A DNA stretch of 64,000 bases from Streptosporangium nondiastaticum (lineage in GTDB: Bacteria; Actinomycetota; Actinomycetes; Streptomycetales; Streptomycetaceae): contig NZ_PXWG01000015.1 of the NCBI RefSeq assembly GCF_003011965.1, forward strand, positions 32,719 to 96,718. Reading direction: 5' to 3'. A program made the translations under genes and the position numbers. Shown one piece after another: positions 1 through 7,827 of the stretch. The notes beneath the pieces were generated by a model. That model saw only the letters and a list, made by a program, of their open reading frames with translations. It made no database searches and had not been told where the DNA came from. Each line of letters starts with the position of its first letter. The stretch's first letter is position 1.

Positions 1-544
1 TCACCGTCACCTCCGTGCGCCGGAACAGCTCCGGCCGGATTCCGTGGTGACCGTGGCGGACCACCCCCTCGTACACCGGCGTGCTCACGGCCAGGACGCA
101 GTGCTCGTCCGCCCGTCCGGCGAGCGCCCGGCGCAGGGCGTCCGAGTCGAGCAGGCGGAAGGCCTGGTTGAGGTCGTGCCCGACGAGTCCTCCGGTGGTG
201 CCGGCCTGCGGGTCGTGGGCGACCTCGCCGGCGGCGAGCACCATCCGCAGGCGCATCTGCGCGCCGCCCGAGGCGAGCCGGTTGTGGTCGTGGAGGAGTT
301 CGGGCGTGACCGTGAGGAGCGCGCGCAGGACCGCGGTCTTGGCCACGTCCCCGCTGATGAGCACGATCAGGCCGTCCCCGCGGTCCTCGCGGTACTGCTG
401 AGTGGCCTCGACGCCGGCCGTCACCAGGGTCCGGTCGACGACGGTGTTCAGGGTGCGCCGGAGCACGGCCTGCACCACGTCGTCGCGGCGGCTGAACCGC
501 TCGATGTCGAGGAGCAGGATGGTCCGGTTGACAGGCTCGCGCAT
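1..544 (-). CDS. Class III nucleotide cyclase-like protein (3' end cut by window edge)
   Basis: The frame is open from an ATG at 544 to the left edge (181 codons seen, stop outside the window). A GGAAGG ribosome site lies about 5 nt upstream. The translation shows the class III cyclase layout: a first metal Asp in LLLDIERFS (D13), a second in DRGDGLIVLI (D57), a glycine-rich strand VVLAAGEV, and a transition-state pair in GHDLNQAFRLLD (N126, R130). With these residues present, cyclase activity (cAMP, cGMP or a pyrimidine cyclic nucleotide) is plausible. The protein is short and soluble with no membrane segments, unlike the usual streptomycete membrane adenylate cyclase. It lies downstream of a Crp/Fnr-type cyclic-nucleotide-binding regulator on the same strand, which suggests a synthase-receptor pair. 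Substrate and activity are not known. Confidence 0.72.
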   Translation of the reverse strand, partial: MREPVNRTILLLDIERFSRRDDVVQAVLRRTLNTVVDRTLVTAGVEATQQYREDRGDGLIVLISGDVAKTAVLRALLTVTPELLHDHNRLASGGAQMRLRMVLAAGEVAHDPQAGTTGGLVGHDLNQAFRLLDSDALRRALAGRADEHCVLAVSTPVYEGVVRHGHHGIRPELFRRTEVTV

Positions 545-573
545 GGCCGCCTTCCGCTGGGGGCGTGGCCGTG

Positions 574-606
574 AAGGCCTTTGGAGACGTGGGCCGTTAA
601 GGCCTT
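574..606. promoter_or_regulatory. Paired AAGGCCTT sites upstream of the cyclase gene
   Basis: The 8-bp palindrome AAGGCCTT occurs at 574-581 and again at 599-606, 25 bp apart, in the 187-nt gap between the Crp/Fnr gene and the cyclase-like gene. A pair of identical palindromes in a leader is compatible with a regulator site. I do not recognise the protein that would bind it, and chance is possible in GC-rich DNA. Confidence 0.25.
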
Positions 607-731
607 CTTGACACCGGAAAGATGTCACTGGGGCGGGGTTTGAGGCGACGGAAACTAGCACACTCGCGATGTGACGACGTACACACAAACGCAACACGGC
701 CGATCGCGGGACGGCACCGGCCGCCGCCCCG

Positions 732-1415
732 TCACCGGTCCCCTTGACGCGCCATCCTCCGCAGCACGTCCGGGCGCATGACCACCAGCCCGCGCCGCCC
801 GGTGCGGACGATGCCCCGCTCCCGCAGCCCCTTCAGCAGCCGGGCGACGGCTTCCCGGGAGGCGCCGACCGAGCCGGCCAGTTCGCTCTGGGTGAGTCCG
901 GGCGTCAGCTGCACGCCGTCCTCCGCTTCTTCCCCGTGGCTGCGGATGAGCTCCAGCAGGAGCAGGGCCAGCCGTTCCTGGACGTTGAGGGCCGCGTACT
1001 GCAGGCGCCGGCGGTCGCTGTCGCGCATCCGGTCTGCGGTCAGCGCCAGCAACTTCCTGGAGATGTCGGGCCGTTCGTCGAGGAGGCGGCTGAACCGGTC
1101 CGCGTCGACGGCCAGCGTCTCGACCTGCCCCAGCGCCGTCACCGTCGCCCCGCGGGGCCGCCCGCTGAGCACGGCGCCTTCCCCGACGATGTCGCCGGGC
1201 CCGCGCAGGGCGAGCAGGGCCTCGTAGCCGTTGGCGGCCGCGGACGTCACTTTCGTCCAGCCGGAGAGCAGGATCAGCACGTGCGCCGTGGGCTCGTGCT
1301 CGCGCAGGAGCACCTGCCGGGCGCTGAAGACGAGGGGCGTCGCGCTCGCGAAGAGCGCCTGCCGGTCCTCGGCCTCCAGCCGGACCACGAAGGGAACACG
1401 GTCCTCGAACTCCAT
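732..1415 (-). CDS. Crp/Fnr family transcriptional regulator
   Basis: 227 aa. Residues about 15-115 form a cyclic-nucleotide-binding beta-roll (PGDIVGEGAVLSGRPRGATV resembles the phosphate-binding cassette, with an R and an acidic residue in place). Residues about 145-220 form the Crp-type winged helix (LTQSELAGSVGASREAVARL). Start chosen at ATG 1415: an AGGAGAGG site sits 7 nt upstream, and residues before it are low-complexity and unlike the family. The gene is followed on the same strand, after 187 nt, by a cyclase-like gene, and is divergent from the diphtheria-toxin-like gene at 1665. This context suggests a small cyclic-nucleotide circuit that may control the toxin. The ligand is unknown, and a ligand-independent Fnr-like role is possible. 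Confidence 0.85.
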   Translation of the reverse strand: MEFEDRVPFVVRLEAEDRQALFASATPLVFSARQVLLREHEPTAHVLILLSGWTKVTSAAANGYEALLALRGPGDIVGEGAVLSGRPRGATVTALGQVETLAVDADRFSRLLDERPDISRKLLALTADRMRDSDRRRLQYAALNVQERLALLLLELIRSHGEEAEDGVQLTPGLTQSELAGSVGASREAVARLLKGLRERGIVRTGRRGLVVMRPDVLRRMARQGDR

Positions 1416-1568
1416 CGCCTGCCTCTCCTCTCCCGCCTGCCCGACGGCTCCGCGCCCGGTCCGGGTGCGGGAAGAGGGAGAGTACGGCGACGACAGCGGA
1501 CTGAACCCCTCCGGTTGGCGGGGGTGACTCGTTCCCCCGGCGGGGGTCGCGACGCGGACTGTCCTGCT

Positions 1569-1591
1569 TGAGACCAATGTTCCTGGTCTCA
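1569..1591. promoter_or_regulatory. Perfect palindrome between regulator and toxin genes
   Basis: TGAGACCA (1569-1576) and TGGTCTCA (1584-1591) form a perfect 8-bp inverted repeat with a 7-nt spacer, 73 nt upstream of the toxin start. It is the clearest dyad in the 249-nt divergent region. It does not match the classical Crp half-site (TGTGA) or the iron box used by DtxR. The adjacent Crp/Fnr protein is the natural candidate binder, but that is inference. Confidence 0.5.
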
Positions 1592-1664
1592 TCCTCTACG
1601 GCAGGATCATCCTCAACTTCCGCATCACCCCTCCTGTCCCCCCTCGTCACGCATGAGGAGCAGT

Positions 1665-3224
1665 ATGCGTATATCGACGCAGCGCGTTTTCGCCACCACG
1701 GCCTTCGCCGGAATGATGGCGGCCGCTTCCGCCGAACTGGCCCACGCCGCCCCCACTCCCGCGCCCGGCGGTGACCGGATCACTCAGGCCGCGCAGACCG
1801 GCCTGGAGGCGTTCCACGGCTACAAGCCCGGTCACCTCGACTCGATCCTCGAAGGGCTGCGCCCGGTCGGCAGCGCCGGGAACCACGACCCCAACTGGAA
1901 GGGGCTCTACCTGGCCGAGACCACCGGGCACGCCGCCGGCTACAGCACCAACGAAGCGGGCACGGCCGCCGGCGGAGTCGTGCGCGTGACCCTCCCGGAC
2001 GAGGTGAACGTGGCCACGGTCCACCTCGCCCACAGAGCCGACGAGACCGACGACGCCTTCCTCGACCGCCAGCTGAAGTTCGTCAAGGACGAGTTCGGCG
2101 TTCCCGCCGGCAAGCCGCTGATGGACGCGCTCGGGGAGAAGAACACCGTCCTGAAGATCGCCGACGACGGCACGGGACAGAGCGAGTTCATCGTCCCCTG
2201 GAAGATGGCCGAGCGCGCCAAGGCCGAGAAGGCCGTCGAGTTCCGTGGCAAGAACTCGGCCATGGACGCGGCGATCTACGCGGCGGCCCCGGCCAACTGC
2301 CTCGCCCCCACCGGCCGCGTCAAGCGGTCGGCCGACCGCTGCCTGCCCGTGGACTGGGACAAGGTCGAGGAGAAGGCCAAGGCCACGGCGAAGAAGGTCG
2401 CGCAGGACGCCGAGCACGTGGAGCGGCTGCCCAAGCGCAGCCCAAAGGGGCCCACCTGGGGCGAGGCGCACTCCACCGCGGAGCTCACCCACGCCAAGGT
2501 CCGCGAGGTCAGCGGCGCCCACGTGGCCGCCTCCGCCGCCGGCGTCGGGACCTGGGTCTACGGCATGGCGAAGACGTTCTCCGACAAGAACGCCACCACC
2601 CTCGACAAGGTCGCCGTCACCGGCGCGGTCGTCCCCGGCCTCGGCCAGGCGCTCGGCATCGCCGACGGGATCCAGCACGGCGACCCCGAGGCGATCGCCG
2701 TCAACGCCGTGGCCCTCGCCGCGCTCGCGGCCGCCCAGGTCGTCCCCGTCGTCGGCGAGGTCGTCGACGCCGTCCTCCTCACCGAGCAGCTCGTCGAGGT
2801 GCTGGTGGACGTCTTCCGCACGGCGACGGCCGACCCGCCCCCGGCGCCGCGCCTCGACGCCGGAGCGCTGCCGATCCTGCCCGTGCCGCGGGCGTCCCTG
2901 CCGTGCAGCGTGTGGTGGACATACATGGACGTCCTGTGGGAGACGGCCGGGAAGGTGCCCGCGAACGAGAAGGTCCCCTCGAAGACGCAGGTCGTGGTGA
3001 GGGAGCGGGGCGGCAGCGAGTACACGTACCCCGTGGCCGACGGGAAGTCCCCCGGCTGGCTGGTGCCCAAGGGCTACGGCAGCGCCCGCACCTTCGACGT
3101 CTTCTACCGGCTGAAGACGGACCAGGGCCGGGTCCTGGAGTCGAAGCAGCGCGCGGTGGTTCAGGCGAAGGCCGAGATCGCGCAGTGCAACACCCTGATC
3201 TGGAACGAGGACTGGGACCGCTGA
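1665..3224 (+). CDS. Diphtheria toxin-like secreted AB toxin
   Basis: 519 aa. A Sec signal peptide covers residues 1-28 (AHA|APT). The catalytic domain (about 36-205) carries the H-Y-Y-E set of diphtheria toxin: H51 (FHGYKPGHLDSI), Y82 and Y93 (same 11-residue spacing as Y54/Y65) and E174 in QSEFIVPW (E148). C212 and C226 bracket a loop with R-V-K-R218-221 followed by S222, matching the Cys loop with the furin site RVRR-S. The translocation domain (about 230-390) aligns over its hydrophobic hairpin, VVPGLGQALGIADGIQHG and VPVVGEVVDAV, keeping the acidic pair E365/D368 (E349/D352). The last ~110 residues (C414, C508) do not resemble the known HB-EGF-binding domain, so the target cell is unknown. 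Start: ATG 1665 has GAGGAG just upstream; ATG 1653 has none. Family knowledge: the catalytic domain ADP-ribosylates diphthamide on EF-2. Toxin homologues have been reported from other actinobacteria including Streptomyces. Confidence 0.93.
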   Translation: MRISTQRVFATTAFAGMMAAASAELAHAAPTPAPGGDRITQAAQTGLEAFHGYKPGHLDSILEGLRPVGSAGNHDPNWKGLYLAETTGHAAGYSTNEAGTAAGGVVRVTLPDEVNVATVHLAHRADETDDAFLDRQLKFVKDEFGVPAGKPLMDALGEKNTVLKIADDGTGQSEFIVPWKMAERAKAEKAVEFRGKNSAMDAAIYAAAPANCLAPTGRVKRSADRCLPVDWDKVEEKAKATAKKVAQDAEHVERLPKRSPKGPTWGEAHSTAELTHAKVREVSGAHVAASAAGVGTWVYGMAKTFSDKNATTLDKVAVTGAVVPGLGQALGIADGIQHGDPEAIAVNAVALAALAAAQVVPVVGEVVDAVLLTEQLVEVLVDVFRTATADPPPAPRLDAGALPILPVPRASLPCSVWWTYMDVLWETAGKVPANEKVPSKTQVVVRERGGSEYTYPVADGKSPGWLVPKGYGSARTFDVFYRLKTDQGRVLESKQRAVVQAKAEIAQCNTLIWNEDWDR

Positions 3225-3252
3225 CGCGTGCGCTCCCGCCACCGGCGGCCGC

Positions 3253-4338
3253 TCAGCTGCCGGTGGCGGACTTCCAGGCGTCCACGTACGAGGGCAGGTT
3301 CTTGCCGACCTCGGCCCAGTCGGGGCGGAAGACCTCCACGCCCTGCATGATGCGGGCGAGGGCGACGGCGTTGGGGTCGGTCGCCTTGACGTCCGTACGG
3401 GCCGCGAAGCCGCCGCCGACGGCCGAGACGTCGCGCTGCACGCCCTCGCTGAGGAGGTAGTCCAGGAACTTCCTGGCGTTCTCGCCGTGCGGGGCGTTCT
3501 TCACCAGGCCGGCCGCGTACGGGAGGGCGAACGTGGTGGGCTTCCCGCCGTCGCCCGCCGGGAAGAAGATGCCCTGGTCGGGCATGGTCCTGGTGTTGGC
3601 GAAGTTCATCTGGACGTCCCCGTTGGCGACGAGGAGCTCGCCCTTGTTCACCTTCGGGGCGAGCTGGCCGGTGGAGCGCGACGGGCCGGCGTTGTTCTTC
3701 TGCAGCTCCTTCAGGTACGCCATGGCCGGTTCCTTGCCGCCGAAGTCGTGCACGGCCTTGACGAGGACGGCCGTGCCGTCGCCGGCGACACCGGGCGTCG
3801 AGTACTGCAGCTTGCCCTTGAAGCGCGGGTCGAGGAGGTCCTTCCAGGTCCTGGGCGGGGCGTCCTTGAGCTCCTTGGAGTTGTAGATGAAGCAGAGGTA
3901 GTTGCCGGCGATCGCGGTCCAGGTGCCGGAGGGGGACTTGTCGCCGTCCGCGACCTTGTCCGAGCCCTGCGGGCGGTAGGCGGCGAGCAGCCCCTTGCCG
4001 TCGGCCTGCTGGACGAAGGGCGGCAGCGTGACGACGACGTCCGCCTTGGTGTTGGACTTCTCCCGGGCCAGGCGCTGCACCATCTCGCCGGAGCCGCCCT
4101 CGACGTAGCGGACCTTGATGCCGGTCTCCTTCTCGAAGCCCTTGAACACCTTGTCGTAGAAGCCGGAGCCGTCCTCGGCCTTGAGGCCGTCGGCGCTGTA
4201 GAGGGTGATCTCCTGCTCCCCGGCGCCGGCCGTCCCGCCGCACGCGGCGAGCGGGAGGGCGAGGAGGAGGGCGGCGGCGGACGCGAGCGGGCCGCGGGAG
4301 GAACGGCAGGGACGGGGGGAACGGGGGGAACGGGGCAT
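3253..4338 (-). CDS. 2-aminoethylphosphonate-type ABC transporter substrate-binding lipoprotein
   Basis: 361 aa. A basic N-terminus and hydrophobic segment end in the lipobox LPLAAC (Cys at about 33), so this is a membrane-anchored extracellular binding protein. The fold is the iron/AEP-binding cluster D type (ITLYSADGL at the start, the hinge segments GNYLCFIYNSKEL and YAAGLVKNAPHGENARKFLDYL). It is the last gene of the minus-strand operon that begins at the FAD oxidoreductase, 50 nt after the second permease. The phosphonatase-like and FAD genes upstream in the operon point to 2-aminoethylphosphonate or an N-methylated relative as ligand; an iron or spermidine ligand is the main alternative on sequence alone. 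Confidence 0.85.
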   Translation of the reverse strand: MPRSPRSPRPCRSSRGPLASAAALLLALPLAACGGTAGAGEQEITLYSADGLKAEDGSGFYDKVFKGFEKETGIKVRYVEGGSGEMVQRLAREKSNTKADVVVTLPPFVQQADGKGLLAAYRPQGSDKVADGDKSPSGTWTAIAGNYLCFIYNSKELKDAPPRTWKDLLDPRFKGKLQYSTPGVAGDGTAVLVKAVHDFGGKEPAMAYLKELQKNNAGPSRSTGQLAPKVNKGELLVANGDVQMNFANTRTMPDQGIFFPAGDGGKPTTFALPYAAGLVKNAPHGENARKFLDYLLSEGVQRDVSAVGGGFAARTDVKATDPNAVALARIMQGVEVFRPDWAEVGKNLPSYVDAWKSATGS

Positions 4339-4388
4339 GGGGGATCGCGCTCCTTCGAGAGCGTAAAGGGGGGCGAGGCGGGGCGGGT

Positions 4389-5180
4389 TCAGCGGTAGGC
4401 GGCCCGGGTGCGGATCCGGGAGACCGCGGTCAGGGCGAGGAGCGTCGTGACCATGAGCACGACGGCGAGCGCGGCACCGGGGAAGAGCGCGCCGCGGTCG
4501 GTGGCGGCGAACACCTTGACGGGCAGGGGCAGCCAGTCGGGCGGGTAGAGCATCATCGTGGCGCTGAGCTCGCCCATGGACAGGGCGAAGCAGAGCCCCG
4601 CGGCGGCGGAGAGGGAGGGCAGCAGCAACGGCAGCCTCACCTGGACGAGCACCCGCAGGGGGCTCGCGCCCAGGCTCGCGGCGGCCTGCTCGCAGGCGGG
4701 GTCGAGGCGGTCCAGCGCCGCGGCCACGGACTGGTACGCGAAGGCGGTCACCAGGATCGCGTGCGCCAGGACGACGATCGCCGGGGTGCCGTTGAGGAGG
4801 AACGGCGGCTCGGAGAAAGCGACCAGGAGGGCCAGCCCGACGACCACGGACGGCACGGCGACCGGCAGCACGAACAGCACGCCGACGACCCGGCGGGCGC
4901 GCGTGCCCCTGGCCGCGAGGGCCGCCCAGGTGCCGGTGACGAGGGCGGCGGCGGAGGCCGCGAGGGCGGTCAGCACGCTGGTGACGAGCGCGTCGAGGGC
5001 GTCCCCGCGGGCGACGGCCCGGTAGTGGTCGAGGGTCGCACCCGAAGGGAACGCTCCGCTCCAGCCGGTGGCCAGGGACGCGGTCACGATGACGAGGAAC
5101 GGCAGCGCGAAGACGGGGAGGAAGAGGGCGAAGAAGGCGGCCTGGACCGCCCGGCGGGCACGAGGGCTATGCACGAGCAC
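4389..5180 (-). CDS. AEP-type ABC transporter permease (second)
   Basis: 263 aa, about six membrane segments, with the inner-membrane permease loop in SLGASPLRVLVQVRLPLLLP (EAA motif). It pairs with the permease encoded just upstream to form the transport channel for the solute captured by the binding protein at 3253. The GTG at 5180 overlaps the end of the previous gene by 14 nt and has GGAG 8 nt upstream; a second GTG at 5174 would give an 8-nt overlap. Translational coupling is likely. Confidence 0.85.
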   Translation of the reverse strand: MLVHSPRARRAVQAAFFALFLPVFALPFLVIVTASLATGWSGAFPSGATLDHYRAVARGDALDALVTSVLTALAASAAALVTGTWAALAARGTRARRVVGVLFVLPVAVPSVVVGLALLVAFSEPPFLLNGTPAIVVLAHAILVTAFAYQSVAAALDRLDPACEQAAASLGASPLRVLVQVRLPLLLPSLSAAAGLCFALSMGELSATMMLYPPDWLPLPVKVFAATDRGALFPGAALAVVLMVTTLLALTAVSRIRTRAAYR

Positions 5181-6060
5181 GGCGGACTCCGTCCATGCGG
5201 GTGGTGAGCATCCGGTAGAGCCCGTACAGCGCCAGGGAGAGGACGATGTTGACGACGGCCACCACGCAGGCGCCCGTGTAGTCGCCGTCGAGGATCGCCT
5301 TGCCGTAGACGAGCACGGGCAGGGTCGTCACGCCCTTCGCCCCGGTGAAGAGGACGATGCCGAATTCGTTGAGGCACATCACCAGGACCAGCGAGCCGCC
5401 CGCCGCCAGCGCGGGCAGGGCCTCGGGCAGGATCACCTGCCGGACGATCCGCGGCGCCTTGGCCCCGAGCGAAGCCGCGACCTCGATCTGTGCCGTCTCG
5501 ATCCGGGAGAAGGCGCCGAGCAGCGGCCGCATCACGAACGGCGTGAAGTACGTGATCTCCGCGAGGAGCACGCCCCAGGGCGTGTGGAGGAAGTCGAACG
5601 GGCCGGAGGCGGCCCCGGTCACCCCGGTCCACACCCCGTTGGCCATGCCGGCACTGCCGTAGACGAAGAGCAGCGCGAGGGTGATGAGGAAGGAGGGGAA
5701 GGACAGGAAGACGTCGACGAACCGGCCGACCGCCCTGCCGCCGGGGAACGGCACGAAGGCGATGACCAGGGCGAGGGCGAAGCCGAGGACGAGGGCACCG
5801 GCGGTGGATCCGGCGGCGATCAGCACGGTGTTGCGCAGGGCGTCGCGGAACGCGGCCTGGGCGAACACGTCGGCGTAGGCGGAGAAGCCGTGCCCGCCGC
5901 CCTCCGGTGACACCGACTGCCACAGGACGAGCGCGAGGGGGTGGAGGAAGACGAGGCCGAGGGCGGCGACGGGGGGCAGGACCAGCGCCCACGCCGGCAC
6001 CCTGAGCCGGGGCAGGGCCGTGGGCGGCCGCCGCCCGGAGAGCGCTTCGGTGCTAGCCAC
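5167..6060 (-). CDS. AEP-type ABC transporter permease (first)
   Basis: 297 aa, six predicted transmembrane helices, with an EAA loop at SLGAKAPRIVRQVILPEALP. It belongs to the binding-protein-dependent permeases found beside 2-aminoethylphosphonate binding proteins. The GTG start at 6060 overlaps the stop of the ATPase gene by 8 nt. It works in the plasma membrane with the permease at 4389 and the ATPase at 6053. Nothing unusual is seen in length or motifs. Confidence 0.86.
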   Translation of the reverse strand: MASTEALSGRRPPTALPRLRVPAWALVLPPVAALGLVFLHPLALVLWQSVSPEGGGHGFSAYADVFAQAAFRDALRNTVLIAAGSTAGALVLGFALALVIAFVPFPGGRAVGRFVDVFLSFPSFLITLALLFVYGSAGMANGVWTGVTGAASGPFDFLHTPWGVLLAEITYFTPFVMRPLLGAFSRIETAQIEVAASLGAKAPRIVRQVILPEALPALAAGGSLVLVMCLNEFGIVLFTGAKGVTTLPVLVYGKAILDGDYTGACVVAVVNIVLSLALYGLYRMLTTRMDGVRRARA

Positions 6061-7117
6061 GGGCCTCGCCCCCGTCCGCGCCGGCCGGCAGCAGCACCGC
6101 GTCGTGCGCGGCGAAGTGCACGGTGACCTCGGTGCCGAGCGGCGGCGTCTCGCGGAGCTCGCGCAGCTCGGCCGTCACCCGGTGACCGGCGATGTCGACG
6201 CCCAGGCGGTGCGTCGCACCGCGCCACTGGACCTCGGTGACCGTCCCGCGCAGGGCGTTCGGCCCCGCTCCGAGGCCGACCAGGTGCGGGCGGACGCACA
6301 GCGTGGCGGACGCCCCCGCCGCGGCGCCGCCGGCCGGCACGTCCAGCCGCGTGCCGCCCAGGCGGACGCCGCCGTCGGTGACCGTCACCGGCAGGAGGTT
6401 CGCGCTGCCGATGAAGGAGGCCGTGAACGCGCTGCCCGGCCGCCGGTAGAGGTCCTGCGGGGTGCCGCAGTCCTGCAGGCGCCCGCCGTCCATGACCGCG
6501 ATCCGGTCGGCGAGGGTCAGCGCCTCGACCTGGTCGTGGGTGACGTACAGCATGCTGACGTCCGGCAGTTCGCGGTGCAGGCGGGCCAGTTCGGTGAGCA
6601 TCCCGGAGCGCAGCCGCGCGTCCAGGGCGGACAGCGGCTCGTCGAGGAGGAGCACGCCGGGCCGGATGGCCAGCGCCCGCGCGATGGCGACGCGCTGCTG
6701 CTGGCCGCCGGAGAGCTCGCGCGGGTACCGCCCGGCGTACGCGGACATGCCCGTCATCTCCAGCGCCTCCGCGACCCGCGCGGCGATCTCGCCGCGCGGC
6801 ACCTTGTGCGCCTTGAGGCCGAAGGCGACGTTCGCGCCGGCCTTCATATGGGGGAAGAGCGCGTACTGCTGCACCACCATGCCGATGCCGCGCCGGTGCG
6901 GCGGCAGCGCGGTGACGTCGCGGTCGCCGATGAACACCCGCCCGGCCGTGGGCCGGACGAAGCCGGCGACGGCGCGCAGGGCGGTCGTCTTGCCGGACCC
7001 GGAGGGGCCGAGGAGCGCCATGACCTCGCCCGGTTCGACGGTGAGGCCGAACGATTCGAGCACGGTGGTGCCGCCGTAGGCGACGGTGACGCCGTCGAAG
7101 CGGATGCCCGTGGTCAC
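6053..7117 (-). CDS. AEP-type ABC transporter ATP-binding protein
   Basis: 354 aa. Walker A GPSGSGKTT (about residues 33-41), Q-loop VVQQYALFPHM, signature LSGGQQQR, Walker B LLLDEP and the switch His in YVTHDQVEAL are all intact. The C-terminal ~110 residues form a TOBE-type domain (FIGSANLLPVTV onward), usual for phosphonate, iron and polyamine importers. The GTG at 7117 overlaps the stop of the hydrolase gene as GTGA and has GGAGG 7 nt upstream. It energises uptake by the two permeases downstream. Confidence 0.9.
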   Translation of the reverse strand: MTTGIRFDGVTVAYGGTTVLESFGLTVEPGEVMALLGPSGSGKTTALRAVAGFVRPTAGRVFIGDRDVTALPPHRRGIGMVVQQYALFPHMKAGANVAFGLKAHKVPRGEIAARVAEALEMTGMSAYAGRYPRELSGGQQQRVAIARALAIRPGVLLLDEPLSALDARLRSGMLTELARLHRELPDVSMLYVTHDQVEALTLADRIAVMDGGRLQDCGTPQDLYRRPGSAFTASFIGSANLLPVTVTDGGVRLGGTRLDVPAGGAAAGASATLCVRPHLVGLGAGPNALRGTVTEVQWRGATHRLGVDIAGHRVTAELRELRETPPLGTEVTVHFAAHDAVLLPAGADGGEARG

Positions 7118-7827
7118 CTGCCGGCCTCCGCTCGTGCCAGGAGCCCGGGCAGCTCCGTTACGGAGCCCAGGACGTGGGTCGCGCCCGCGGCGAGCAGCGC
7201 GGCTTCGTCGTGGGCGCCGGTCAGGACGCCGGCCACCACGCCCGCCCCCGCCCGGGTCCCGGACCGCATGTCGTGGGAGGTGTCGCCGGCGACCGCGATC
7301 TGCCGGACGTCGTCCGCGGCACGGGTGCGCAGCAGGGCGGTGAGCACCATGTCGGGGTAGGGGCGTCCGCGCCCGCCCGCGTCGGCGGGGCACAGCGTGA
7401 GGTCGGCGAGGTCCGTCCAGCCGAGGGCGGCGAGGATCGCGTCCTGGGTGACGCGGGCGAAGCCGGTGGTGAGGACCACGGTGCGGCCCTCGCCGCGGAG
7501 TTGCTCGACGGCCTCGCGCGCGCCCGGCACCGGCTCGCAGCGGCCGTCGGCGACCAGGCGCCCGTAGGCCGACTCGAAGGCGGCGTTGGCGTGCTGTGCC
7601 GATTCCTCGTCGCCGGCGAAGAGGTGCCGGAAGACGGAGATCTTCGACTCGCCCATCGTGGCCCGCACGTGGGCGAGCTGTTCGGTGTGGCGCGCGGTGC
7701 CCGGTGCCACGCCGAGCTCCTGGACGGCGGCGGTGAAGGCCTGCTCGACGAGGCCGTCGTCGGCGACGGTGGTGCCGGCCATGTCGAGGACGACGAGGGT
7801 GGTCCTTACGGAAGTCACGTGGCTCAC
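7114..7827 (-). CDS. Phosphonatase-like HAD hydrolase (phosphonoacetaldehyde hydrolase relative)
   Basis: 237 aa HAD-superfamily protein. The nucleophile motif is VLDMAGTTV, and a cap-domain Lys in MGESKISVFRHL aligns by eye with the Schiff-base Lys segment of phosphonoacetaldehyde hydrolase. C-P bond cleavage of phosphonoacetaldehyde to acetaldehyde and phosphate is therefore plausible. Motif III appears as GDTSHDMRSG. The GTG at 7827 overlaps the stop of the FAD gene (GTGA); GTG 7818 is the alternative, and both have weak ribosome sites. The gene sits between the FAD oxidoreductase and the ABC transporter, the usual arrangement for the PhnX-like family in aminophosphonate loci. No PhnW-type transaminase is present. 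Confidence 0.82.
   Translation of the reverse strand: MSHVTSVRTTLVVLDMAGTTVADDGLVEQAFTAAVQELGVAPGTARHTEQLAHVRATMGESKISVFRHLFAGDEESAQHANAAFESAYGRLVADGRCEPVPGAREAVEQLRGEGRTVVLTTGFARVTQDAILAALGWTDLADLTLCPADAGGRGRPYPDMVLTALLRTRAADDVRQIAVAGDTSHDMRSGTRAGAGVVAGVLTGAHDEAALLAAGATHVLGSVTELPGLLARAEAGR

Noticed and set aside
1416..1664. DtxR-type iron box controlling the diphtheria-toxin-like gene
   Set aside because: No sequence resembling the DtxR consensus is present; the only clear dyad is TGAGACCA-N7-TGGTCTCA.
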